A DNA stretch of 64,000 nt from Serilophus lunatus. Its lineage: Eukaryota; Chordata; Aves; Passeriformes; Eurylaimidae. The position numbers and the translations under genes are program-made. The stretch lies in contig VXBA01002873.1 in assembly GCA_013399895.1 (NCBI GenBank), positions 1,083,717-1,147,716 of the forward strand. Reading direction: 5' to 3'. The notes under the pieces are model-generated. The model had not been told where the DNA came from. It made no database searches and saw only the letters and a program-made list of their open reading frames with translations. Positions 27,900-38,590 of this stretch are shown here, piece by piece (position 1 is the first letter of the stretch; each line of letters starts with the position of its first letter).

Positions 27900-28323
27900 A
27901 GACGCGAGCCAGGTTCCAGCTCGCGCAACTTCCATAATAAACATAAAACTTATAGATGCTTCATATATCCCCAGGGGACGTATTAACTGGTGTTTCTCTG
28001 CCCAGCAATACGCGTAAACAGCCCCGTGCAGCCCTCGCTCGGCTCTCCGAGCTTCCCCGCCCTGCGCGGCTCTGCCCGAGGGGCAGGAACGCGGCTCGGG
28101 AACACGCGCCCGGAGCTGCCGGCGACGTTCCTTTAAGGCGCTCACTTTGCTGTGGGGGGAAGCACGGCACGGCCCATCCGTGCCCTGGTTCCAAACTCCC
28201 ATCTCGGCTGCGGCGTGTCAAAACCCACATTTCTCCCCCTCCCACCCTCGGCTTTCCCTTCCTCTGGGAAGGCGGGGACTGGCCCCTGACCGCCGCCGAC
28301 CGCGGCCGCTTTAAAGCGCGGCG

Positions 28324-28331
28324 GGGGCGGG
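28324..28331 (+). promoter_or_regulatory. GC box (Sp1/KLF-type) GGGGCGGG
   Basis: An exact GGGGCGGG lies 9 bp upstream of the X-box within the CpG island. GC boxes are common in such islands, so on its own it is weak evidence for a start site. Confidence 0.5.
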
Positions 28332-28339
28332 ACGGCGGC

Positions 28340-28352
28340 GTTGCCGGGCGAC
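28340..28352 (+). promoter_or_regulatory. USH2A: RFX X-box match in USH2A promoter region
   Basis: GTTGCC-G-GGCGAC fits the RFX consensus (RYYNYY, 1-3 nt, RRNRAC) at every constrained position, with a 1-nt spacer. RFX factors control many ciliary genes, and usherin is a periciliary and stereocilia ankle-link protein. The site lies about 230 bp upstream of the nearer exon 1 donor candidate, a plausible promoter position. Occupancy is inferred only. Confidence 0.5.
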
Positions 28353-28713
28353 GGCGGCGGCGTCGTTGCCGCGGGGAGCGCCGGGGGCCGCGCTCGGGGC
28401 TCGCTGCGCTCCCGGGTGTGAGCGGCGGGACAGCGGCTCATCCCGCGGCCCCGGCCCGGCCCGTGCGCCCCGGCGCAGGCGTTCGCTGTTAGAAACAGCC
28501 CCACACGGGACAGATGGGGGACGTGGTTTTAATCAGCTTTGCCGAGCGCTGAGAGGAAGCAGCCGGCGTGCGGTGGGCGGCGGGGTAAGGCACGAGGGGG
28601 GGCGAAGGGCACACGGCTCCCGCTGCCCCGCGCTGTGTGTCCCCTCGGCGTGCCCTGAACGAGCGCGGTGGGGGTGGCGCCCGGCGGCTCCCGGGGAGCG
28701 GTGCGAGGCTGAG
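28353..28713 (+). other. USH2A: Candidate region for non-coding USH2A exon 1
   Basis: Human USH2A begins with a non-coding exon 1. Here two donor-like sites fit: GGG|GTAAGG with GT at 28585, and GAG|GTAAGC with GT at 28714. Either could join to the acceptor at 29052-29053. The transcription start is not visible, so both ends of this interval are provisional. Confidence 0.35.
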
Positions 28714-29053
28714 GTAAGCGCCGGGGGGCTGCGAGCGCCAGGTCCGACCCAACTCGCTCGAAGCCCTCAGCACAGGCTTTAGGAGGCCGGAGAAGCCCGG
28801 GCCGGGGCGCTGGCGTGTCCCGCACCGCTCCCCGTGACGCGACAGATCCGGGATAAGCTCCGCTAATCCCGTGCCCTCGCTCGGCGGCGGCTCAGCCGTG
28901 GCCGGCGGAGGTGTGTGTGGCAGGTGGGCCTGCTGGCCGGGATTCGGAGGAAGAGTACAAAACCCTTAAAAATCCCTAGCAGGGCATCACCTCTGTTTGT
29001 GCAACAGAGCGTGTTCCTCCTGTGGACTCTCGTCTGTTTTCTGTGGTTTGCAG

Positions 29054-29248
29054 GTCCCGGCTGGCGCCCTCACGCGTTTTGCTGCCCAGAAGGCGTGGAT
29101 GGCCCTTGCAGCCGAGTCGTAGCATGAGCGTTTTGGGGATGAAACGCAACGTAAACTCTTAAAGCACACCACCTGAGGACATTGCTACCGGCATGGACAT
29201 CGTTATTTATTTATGGAGGCTTTAGTCAGAAGAAGCTTTTTTGTAAAC
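29054..29248 (+). other. USH2A: USH2A 5' UTR part of exon 2 with upstream ORFs
   Basis: A strong acceptor (pyrimidine-rich tract ending in TTTGCAG at 29053) precedes this segment, making 195 nt of leader before the usherin ATG. It contains short upstream ORFs at 29099-29122, 29124-29162 and 29193-29225. It also has an in-frame ATG at 29213 that would add 12 residues before the conserved start. If the exon really starts at 29054, all of these are in the mature mRNA. Confidence 0.6.
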
Positions 29249-29733
29249 ATGAATTGCTGGGCTCTTCCCTTGAGGTGTCGTTTCTTGTTTCATGCTATTG
29301 AAACATTAATCTTAACTTATTATGACTCCTTTGTGTTGGTCAGCTCTCAGGGACATTTCCCTAGGCTTGAAAACGTGGGAGCTTTCAAGAACGTGTCACT
29401 TGTGCCAACTCAAGCCACTTGTGGGCTGCCAGACCGAAGTACTTTTTGTCATAGCTCAGTAGCTATCGAAAGTATTATATCCTGCACCCAGAGGTTTTGT
29501 GTTCAGGAATGTCCATACAGGTCATTGCCTTCATCCTACAAACCACTCCTTTCAGAAGGCCTTGGCACCTGTATCACAGAGGACAAAAGGGACTTGCATC
29601 CAGGGTCCTTCAGCAACGCTTCCAGCTTCATTTTTCGTAATCACAAAGATTGCTTCTCTGCTCCCCGTTTCCCAAGGCTTGCAGCTTCATTTACTTTAAC
29701 TGTATGGTTGAAACCTGAGCAAGAAGGTGTAAT
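29249..29733 (+). CDS. USH2A: Usherin (USH2A) exon 2, first coding exon
   Basis: Usherin is a very large extracellular-matrix/transmembrane protein of the photoreceptor periciliary membrane and hair-cell ankle links. This exon encodes residues 1-161 plus two bases of codon 162. The translation aligns along its length with vertebrate usherin: the MNC start, FPRLENVGAFK near residue 37, VPTQATCGLPDRSTFCHSS, the CTQRFC and CPYRS cysteine segment, and TVWLKPEQEGV at the end. The first 35 residues carry a hydrophobic signal-peptide-like stretch. Possible N-glycosylation sites are NVS and NAS. The start at 29249 is chosen because it matches the MNC start of other usherins and has A at -3; the in-frame ATG at 29213 has T at -3. 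Coding length is 485 nt, equal to the human exon as I recall it. The donor GTAAGT follows at 29734. Confidence 0.96.
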
Positions 29734-32700
29734 GTAAGTAGTATTGAAGGTGTTTACTTTCCTGCTGCTCTTAAAAAAATTGATTGTTGTAGTCATGGTC
29801 ATTATTAGCAAGCTATTTAAAATTTTAAAAGGTACAGGGAGAAACTGTAACGTTTTTGAAGCTGTATTTAGGTTGGGGTCTTCACAGATGTCAAGACAAG
29901 CAGTTTCAGTGACTCAGTTGATAGTCCAGTTGCTTTCAGTGGGAACTGTTCATACATAATGTGCTTGTCTGTTCTCAAAAATAGAAATTTGTGTTTCTAA
30001 TTCTCATTCTTTGTAAAAGGTGCTAGAAAATTGTGTCATCAGAGGGTTGTGCTGTTGCTTTCGTGATGGGAAAAAAATCACCTAAAATATTAGGAATCCT
30101 CCAACACAAGCTGGTCTTTAAAAAGAACAAGGAAAGCCACCAAAATGACTATTTCAGAGCCATAGAAAAGAAGCCACATTTTTAATGAAAGGTCTGGGGA
30201 ATGTTGCCCTGCCTTGAGATTATGTTGCTACTTTAACAAACGACTCCATTATTTGAACTCCTGGTGAAGTTTCACAAAATAGAGGTGGCTAAGTATGGTC
30301 CCTCTCCTGTGTGCCTACATATTGCATTTTTAGGAAATGCTGCTGTTGTAAGTGACCTTTCAGCTCGACTGGGCCTTACTGTAATGAAAAACCTGCTTTT
30401 TGAAAAGCACGTGCCAGATCTTGCAAAAGACGTTCCCTTCATCTATCACAAAAGGCAGGGGCTCCTACTCTTCCTTACCTCTGTTTTTCAGATCCTCTTT
30501 AAAAAATAAAGCACACAAAAAGTGTATGTTCCTTCAGAGTATATGTCACACATGGTTTTGTACTCGTGGTCATAATTTATTCTTAGAGTGAAGCTCGTGA
30601 TATGCTCTGAGGCATTCTTGATACTTACTTTGCATGCTGCTATGCAATACTAACTTGTCTAGGGGTATGAAAATCATCAGAAACAATAGAATACTTGAAA
30701 TTGTGATGTAAAATTATAGTCTGTTTTATGCAATGATAATTACCTTTAAAAAAATCAACCTAACTATAGAATTCAAAGCTGTGGAGGGGAAATAAATGAG
30801 ATGTGAAGAGCAAAAGTGACCTTTAGTTTGAGTTCAAGTTAGATCAGCTCAGACAGCAGTATATTTAAAGGTCTCTTTGCACCTTTGTTTTTTTTTATGG
30901 ACAGCATTTTCTAAATAATTGTTGAATCCTGAATGCCAGAGAGTTCATTCCTGGTGTTGTCCTCTCTATTGAGTTCATGTTCACACACATGTGGGCATGT
31001 CAGAGTCTCCTTCAGCAGAGCACGTGCCTGACTTGAGGCAGAAATATCCTGCTCATTTCCAAGCAAGCTGTTGCAGTGATGTGTTGAGTGAGATCTTGAA
31101 AGTCTTTTGTCAATGGGATGGGCTTTTGCTGCATGGAGCCTAAAACAATGAAATGTTATGTCCTTAGTTTCAAATGATTAAGTTCTGTGAGGAAACCAGA
31201 CTCTACTGATGACTGATAAATCCATGGGCTAGTGTAAAAGATTAGCTTCCAATTGCTACTGTGTTAATAACTACACAATGTACATATTCCTGTTCAATGG
31301 GTTTTATAGGTCTCTTTAAAATTTAAATGTTTTTATTCATTTTTTGTAATAGATGACTTCATTCTTCTGCCTTGTGATATTGCTGCTGCTCAACATGTAG
31401 AAATGACAATAGTAAAGCCCAGTCCTGAAAATTCGAGTTGGACAGCAGTTATTCCAGTGGTCAGGATGATATGTCACTGTCCAGATACTTGGGTTTTTTT
31501 CCACTCTTCACATAAAAAAGTGTGTTAATTCATTCTTTCATCATAAAAGCAATACAGAGCTCCAGTTGTGGTAGAACAGTAGTTGCACGTGAGTAGCCAC
31601 CGAAGCTCGACTCAGAAGGCATCTTACAAAAGAGAAATAATTTACCAGCAAACTAAGATGATTTCCCTTTTATTGTATTGGTTTAGTGAGTCCTTCAGGT
31701 TGTCAGATAGAGTTTGACTTACCAATTGTCCTACATTTTGCAGTTCCTCATGGGAAATTGTCCTTTTTTCCTGTGTCATTTGTGAGATCTTTTGAACCTT
31801 ATTGTCACAGCAGAGGAACTTCTCAGAATTGGGATGCATTCTATCCAAGTTTTGGTGCTGCCATCAAAGCACTAGAAAGATCAGCCCAAATGAGCCACTT
31901 ATTTTATCAACAGAATGACTGTAAATTTAAAAAGCTGGTCTCTTAACTGGCAAAGTGCTCTTACATCACGTAGAGCAGACCCATGTATTTTGGACATGCC
32001 ATACTAATGTGTTTTCTTGCTGAATTTTGTGGCCTGGCTGTGAGAGTGTGCTTATGAGAGAAGCCAGGACTGCTGCTGCTTAGTATCCCATTACATCCTG
32101 TGACATTTCTGTTAGGCAGCTACCCATGTAAGAGAATAGCAGGATTTTTCCATTAGAAGTCCCTGCTCTAGCTGTAAGAAGAGATGTTGATGTGAGGATC
32201 CAAAGTCTGAAGGCCCTTTAAAGATTGTGACAAAATGTATGTGGATAAGTGGAGACACCACTTTTCTTCATCATATACCAAATTTCAGTTTCATATACCA
32301 AATTTTCTTATGTGATCTGAGAAAGAATACACTTTGGTACAAAGAGAGGGGCGAGTCACCTGACTCAAATAAATCTTATGGATTTATTTGAAGCCCTAAT
32401 GTTCTTTGAAGACGTGTAGTAGAGATATTTATAGGCACTGCATATTTAAGTCATCGCATTGGAAATATTGAAGAAAAAAAAGAGAATAGTGAGAAAGCAC
32501 TGACATTTGTACTCCAGTCTTTAAATTTACTTCTGCTTTAGGCAGTAAGTGGGCAGACTTCTCGCCCCTGAATTTCATTCTTTCCTCGTGCTTCGCCTCT
32601 TGTGGCAGGTACTCATCAGTTAATGTAATTGCTTTCAGTAAGCTTGTGTGTAGCCTCTGTGTAAGCCTTAGCACAGTGTAGGAAACTGCACGTGATGATA

Positions 32701-34954
32701 ACCCTTCTCCATGGGACAGGGTAAGAATATGAATAGCTTACCAAGTACGAGTAATCATTACAGGCAGCTTATATCAGTGCAGAGTGAACTGGAGTGACTG
32801 GAAGTTAAATGACCAGAAGACATTGGTGGTGGGCAGGAAATGAGATGAGATGGTGAAGTGGTAGCACGTTTATTTTTTAACATTATTTATCTAAGGGACT
32901 AAAATCACAGCCTATTACTTTATATCCATTCAAATGTTTTACATTAGGAATTAGACTGATAGGGGATTTTCCTTTATACACCTTTATTCATCTGATTTGA
33001 ACCAGAGCAGATGTTCCCATTTGCAGGTGCTCCACTTAATGTGTGGGGATCACCTGTGTAGCCATGTTAGGTTCTCTAGAATGTTTTGCTCTTTGAAAGC
33101 TGACTGAGCAGATTTGTGTGTTTTGCATTTCTCATCTCCAACCCCACCACTGGGATACGTGAACTTAGGAATTGGCTCTGTGGGACTGCAGGTTACCAGA
33201 AGTTGAAAACTTCACAAAGAGCAGTGGCTTCTCTCTATAATCATGCCTGGAATGGAAAATTGTGCTTAGAGTCAGAAGTAATGCTTCTGCCCATTTCACC
33301 TGTGTTAGCACTAGTTTGGGGTTTTTTTGATGTGGTTTTTTTTCTTTTTCCTTCCCTCTTTCCTCCCTCTTGATTTTTCTCTTTTGCTGGTAAGTCACAA
33401 TTCACATTTGTTCTTTCCAGTTTTTCAAAACGATGTACATCAAGGTCGCTTCCCTTCTTAAAGTCACGACACCTTTGGGGATAAAAACAATGTGGGGATG
33501 TTTGTTTTAGATAACTAAAATAAACAAAAACCTGGATTATCCAATTATTGTTTATCCAGGAACTGGGTAAATCCAGTTCCTAAATATTTTGCTACTTAGC
33601 CTTCCTTCACATTTATTATCTAACAATACTAGCATGTTTACAAGCAAACAAAATATTGAAAAGACCAGTGGACAATTTAAGGACCAGTTTTACTGAAGTT
33701 GGGAAAACAGAAGTCTGCTTTTCCAAGGTGTTTCATTGACAACATTCCATCAGGCTAAAGAGTAACAGTTAAGATGAATTAATTTTTTTTGTCGTGGATT
33801 TAAAAGTGAATAATGGCAGTATCAATGAAGAGGCTTTTTGATACTTTTAGAGCACAGTAGGTGAAGACACTTATCGGTAGATAGGGGGTTTTGTTTTTAT
33901 TTTTTTTCTCCCTGAAATATGTCTAGGTAAATCCCAATCTCATACAAATTTTATGTGGATCTCTCTTGTGACTTAGAGCACTTATTTAGTGTGGTGTAAC
34001 TGTTAAAAAATTAGACTTTTCATGGGTCAGTACATTGGGGACTGTACTTCTTGAGCTGCTGTAATGAGAAAGGTAGAACTTCACAATTTTTTCTTCTACT
34101 GATGATTACCTTAATAAAATACATAGTTGTTTCACAAGCATATGTAGCCTAAGCTTTCTCAGGACCCTTGACATCGTGGTGATTGGATTAGCAAAAACAT
34201 TTCAGCAGCTAGAAATGCAAAATGGGTTGCTGTGGATGGTATTCTTTGTACCTTACATGTCATGGTTGCATTTACTATTGATGGAAATTCTTTGAAAAAA
34301 AAGTCCTAATAGGTGACTGGATGTCCTTCTTGCCTTGCTCTAATTCCTTATGGTAAAGAAAGGCTGTGCTACAGGGGCAGTGTAGGTAACCTGGTGTTAT
34401 TGCTACCTTACCTGGAGGGATCTGGCAGAATGGGGGAAGACTTTTTTTTTTTGTACTGTTTTTTGTGGTTATATTGCTTTTGCCTTGTTAAATTAAGGAA
34501 AACGTAAGTCCCTGCACAGGATGTGCTAAGTTGCACAACTTTGTATGAAAAGTGTGGCAAGACACCTGCACGGTGCTAGACAGTCACCAGGTCATGGAAC
34601 CCTGGGGAGAGGAGATGAAGTGGACCCCTCTTCCACCCCCAAGTGAACTGGGGTTGCACTACACCTAAAAAATCCCCAAATCAACCAACCAACCAAATAA
34701 AAAAGCCCACCAAAATCCCCCAAACGACCCAAACCCCTCACAGATCAAGACAGAAGATATCTTTGCTGAAGTTCTTTTACACTTAGTACATCCTGTGACT
34801 TTCACTGTCACTGAGCATTTTCTCAGGAGCTGTATTTTTAATGTTTATTTTAATACATTCTGGTTAGCATCACTTTACAGGATAGCACCTTGGCAAGAAT
34901 GTGTATATATGTGTGCCTCTGACCTTATGTTGTTTTTCTTGGTTATTTCCAAAG
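29734..34954 (+). other. USH2A: USH2A intron 2 (5,221 bp)
   Basis: The intron is bounded by GTAAGT at 29734 and an acceptor ending TTTCCAAAG at 34954. No other exon or recognised transposon is seen. A compact palindrome (8-bp arms GGAACTGG/CCAGTTCC, loop 33567-33572) lies at 33559-33580. An A/C-rich low-complexity tract occupies about 34671-34741, close to the acceptor. Confidence 0.9.
34671..34741. repeat. A/C-rich low-complexity tract in intron 2
   Basis: About 70 bp of CCAAC/CAAAC/CCCAAA-type simple sequence on the + strand, compositionally like the tract at 7581-7704. Confidence 0.75.
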
Positions 34955-35120
34955 GTGTGTGATAGAAAAGGCTATTGATGGGCAGACTGTGTTCAAACTC
35001 ACAATCTCTGAGAAAGAGACCATGTTTTATTATCGCACAGTAAATGGTTTGCAGCCACCAATAAAAGTAATGACACTGGGGAGAATTCTTGTGAAGAAAT
35101 GGATTCATCTTGGTGTGCAG
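34955..35120 (+). CDS. USH2A: Usherin (USH2A) exon 3, laminin-G-like region
   Basis: This 166-nt exon has acceptor AAAG|G and donor CAG|GTGAGT. The first base completes Met162, then residues 163-217 follow (CVIEKAIDGQTVFKLTISEK to KKWIHLGVQ), ending on a codon boundary. The sequence is nearly identical to mammalian usherin, including YYRTVNGLQPPIKVM. It forms the core beta-strands of the laminin-G-like/pentraxin-like (jellyroll) module that precedes the laminin N-terminal domain. Length and phase equal those of the human exon as I recall them (c.486-651). There is no stop, frameshift or missing splice site. Confidence 0.97.
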
Positions 35121-37739
35121 GTGAGTAAAATAAAACCCATTTAATATTTGTTGAAATACAGCGTTTATGTGAGAGTGATATAACTGTATAAATATAAAAG
35201 AATAAATTGTGGGATGTAAATGATAACTCTTGAGTCTTGTGGGTAGGGATCTGAGTGTGGGAGTGCATTTTGAGGGAGTTGCTAATTTAGCAATGGAAAG
35301 AAATGCTGGGCTTATTCTTCTGAACGAGCAGACTGAACAAGGCTGAAAATTCTTGCCTTTAAGAACATGAGTTTGTGAGGTGAAGAGAAGCTACTTATAT
35401 CTAACATTACCAATTGGTCTTGGGTCTCAGATTATTTCCTAAAAAAGAGGATGTCATCCTCGTTGATACATGCTAATGTACTTACAGGAGTGTGTCCCAT
35501 TAGTTTAAAAACCTTCTTACAGTGCACATAAATAAATATGAGTCTGTGCAGGATCAGTCAAGCTAGTAAGTTACAGAGCTATTACCTCTTATTTTAAAAA
35601 TATGATTCAGAATTGTTAGAACATAATCATTGTGTTCTAAAAGTCTTCTGTTGACATAACTTTTTAATAAGTGTACAAATATCTGCTGAGGATAAAGCAA
35701 AATTGAGTTTGTTAGAATTTAAACTGTATATACAAAAATCAGTAAACAAACACAGAATAAATTAAAATTCAGTTATTTGCATGTCTTGTAATTCCCAACA
35801 GACACCCTAGTAAATTCTATTTGTAAGCCAAGTTTAACTAATAATTATAAAACACAATTATCAGGTATTGAAATGTTTATCTTCCCCTTCCTTCATTTCC
35901 TTTATCCGTTCTATTAAATTTCACTTGGTCTACAGCACAATCAAGAACAATTTTGCTGCTTTCTTGAAACTTGCTAAAAGGTATTGACTGTGATTTGGAT
36001 TTTTACTGCTGATCTTGTCACTTGTAAGAGGTATCCAAGCTGATGTCTTGATTTTTTTGCAGTTTCCTTTTTTCCAGGATAACAGCACGGTAGTGCGAAT
36101 AAGATTTTGGCTGTTGGATTAAAAGAATGACCTTAAGGTAGAACTAATGAACTTTACACTTCAAACACTCAAGGGTGTTATATTACTGCTGTTGCTGTCA
36201 GCTGCATTTTGTACTAGCCTAAGAAACTGCTAAAGCCTGGGATAGCCAAGTGAAGAGTGAAAGGGCTGGTTAAATACACACACATACCTTGAATTGCATT
36301 GCAAAGAAACCTGAAACACCCTGTGGAATATGGTCCTTTATTTCTTTGAGGAAAGTTGTTCAATTCATAGCAGGAGTAAAAAGGTATAGCTTCTAGACCA
36401 TTAAAGGAACTGCAGGCGTAATACTTTTTCCAAGTTTCTGAGCTCAGGGTAGAACCTTACGCTGTGTGCTTTGTGGCATTGTAGGATTCAATTTCTTGTT
36501 AAAGATGATAGTGGCTGCAGCATGATCCCTTTAGCCCTAGGCCTGGCTATGAAACTTTAGGCAAAGGTTTGGGTTTTTGTTTGTTTTTGTAATTTTCTCT
36601 TAGCAGCTGTCCAGTGTAAATGGAGAAATAAATGCAAAATGAGAATACGAGAGAGTCCATACAAAAATATGCAAAAGTAACATAACTATGGACAATAGTA
36701 GCATGTGATGATCGTATATAGGAGACTGATTCAGGCCAAAGGTCTCCAAAGCCAAGCAGTCAGTAGGAGCTGGGGGCCTGCAAACAGGGGAGGTTCTGTG
36801 GTCAGTGAGAAAAACTGAAATATTTGTACATAAATACTATGCATTTTTAGGTGTGTGTGAAATTACAGTTGTGAAACTGAATTTAGAGAGAGAAAAAACA
36901 TGATAGGATTGCAGATATGTTTGGAATTCAGGTGTAAGAGCGTATGCCTACCCAGGAATGATGAAAGTGAAAGCTAAATTGTGGAATAGCACCAAATAGT
37001 AATTAAATGATAAGAGGGAAGTAAAGAAGAAAGGACAGCACAGATTGAAAATAATTTCTTTGGAATAAAATAATTCTAGGGAAAGAGAAGGCTAGTAAAT
37101 TAATTCTATTGAGATAATCTAGGAATTTAAATCCTTGAGTTTGGATTTAGATGTGTAATTTATTAGTAGGAACTACTACTAAGACCTGTGCCATTGCACA
37201 GACTTATTTTCCAGTTTATAGCTGGGAAATGTAAGTTGTACTAACAAAAGCAGGGCCCAAACATTCCTGTATGTTCTGCATGAAAGGTTTCTTCATCAAG
37301 TAGCTGCTGAAACAGAAAGTCTGGATATACCAGCTTTGTTAAGTGACGAGGGCATTATCAGAGATGTAACTCTCAAGAATAATTGAGCATTCTTAATTAG
37401 AGTCAGATGAAATAGAAAAATAAACAGTTCTTTGGTTCTCTAAGCACACTTTTAAGTTTCAAAGAGAACAAACAAACAAAACTGTTTTAATAAAAGAAGG
37501 TAAAATGTCGAGTCCAGAGATTGAATGAAAAAAGGCCTGGAGGTCATTAAAAATTAATATAATAAAGTTAAGAGAAATTTCTGCCTTTAAAGGAAAAACA
37601 TGGATGTGTAGTGCTCAAGCACTGGGGAATGGAGAAGCAGCTTCACGGAGAGTGCTGTGTAAGTGTAGAAATAGAACTATAAAGATGTCAATCTGAATTA
37701 AACTGTCAGATAGTAAAAAGTTCTTAGGATTTTGTGTAA

Positions 37740-38071
37740 GAAGGCAAAAACTGTGTACAGGGAAAGTGTGCATGAGATTAAGGAAGATTTGAGTAAGGTC
37801 CCCAGAATAAGTGCTTTTCTTCTGTTTTCAATAACAAGAGTCACAGACCAAAACCAGCCTGTGTATCAGAAATTATTGTGTGGAAACAAAAGTGGTCATA
37901 AAGGGATAGAAACAGAAATTTGCAAGTTTACTGGGTGTGTGCAGCTGCAATCAGATGGTCATTGTCCAAAAATTCTGAAAGAACTGGTACATAAAATCCT
38001 TTGACAAAGAGAGTTTCTGTGCAAATCTACAAAATCAGAGGTGGAGCTGTAATGCTTATATTTAGGAAAAG
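37740..38071 (+). mobile_element. CR1-like LINE relic, 5' piece (ORF2 fragment)
   Basis: The + strand translation keeps a degenerate match to the CR1 ORF2 region just before the reverse transcriptase core. A segment around ISAFLLFSITRV corresponds to the NAFFASVFT-type motif. DGHCPKILKEL near 37955 corresponds to the GPDGIHPRVLKEL motif. The match then frameshifts toward the NVTPIFKK-like motif near 38050-38070, where it breaks off at the start of an LTR. It is heavily decayed and non-functional. CR1 is my best family call, and a related L3-type LINE is possible. Confidence 0.65.
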
Positions 38072-38590
38072 TGTCATGCATTGATGCTAACCAGCAGTCA
38101 AGCACCTTTGCCCTCCTCACCCCTGCCAGTGGAACAAGGGAGGCAATAGCAAAAGTGAGAAAAAGTCATGAAGGAAAGGAGTCTGCAAAGGGAACAAATG
38201 GTGTTAAGGCAATGACTCACCACCTCCCACAAGCAGACCACTGCCCACCCTGTTTCTTAGCAGCAGGGCACCTTGGAAGTGAAACCCCTGTCTCCTCAAA
38301 TTCCTTCTTCTACCCCAGCTTTTATTGCTAAGCATGAGGTTATACAGTATGGAATACCCCTTTGTCCCAGCTGTCTCCCTTCCCAGTTTCTGGGCCTAAT
38401 CCTGGATTCCTGCTGAGGTGAGATGTGGAGTTGCAGTGGGAAAAGAGAGGGGCTTGGTACTGGGCAAGTTCTCTTCAGCAATAACTAAAATATTACAGTG
38501 TTATCAGTGTTGTAGCCACAGATTTGATACATAGCATCATCCAGGGTGTTGTGAAAAAATTTAACTCCATTCCAGCCAGAGCCTGTATCA
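38072..38590 (+). mobile_element. Solo LTR of an avian endogenous retrovirus (ERVL-like), nested in the CR1 relic
   Basis: A 519-bp segment starts with TG and ends with CA and interrupts the LINE reading frame. Its 3' part resembles an LTR that is abundant in bird genomes. It includes an AGCATGAGGTTATAC-like segment followed by a TATGGAATACCCCTTTG motif, then GCAATAACTAAAATATTACA, and near the end TTTAACTCCATTCCAGCC. The family is recognised from memory. No internal retroviral genes are present, which fits recombination between two LTRs. Flanking 5-bp target duplications are not intact (AAAAG against AGAGG), as expected for an old insertion. The boundaries could be off by some bases. Confidence 0.6.

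Larger units (their letters stand above)
27900..28915 (+). promoter_or_regulatory. USH2A: CpG island, probable USH2A promoter and exon 1 region
   Basis: About 1 kb of dense CpG sequence sits in otherwise AT-rich DNA, starting near the GACGCGAGCC at 27901 and fading after about 28915. It lies directly upstream of the USH2A first coding exon on the same strand. It contains a GC box (28324-28331), a TTTAAA-centred 12-bp palindrome (28308-28319), an RFX-type X-box (28340-28352) and two good splice-donor candidates (28585 and 28714). Open frames crossing the island are a by-product of low stop-codon frequency in GC-rich DNA. A divergent transcript from the same island is possible but nothing in the sequence proves it. 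Confidence 0.75.

Noticed and set aside
27956..28492. 178-codon open frame across the CpG island, with overlapping frames on the other strand
   Set aside because: Low stop-codon frequency in GC-rich DNA opens several frames on both strands here. The translation is Arg/Pro/Ala-rich with no domain, and the region is a promoter-type CpG island.
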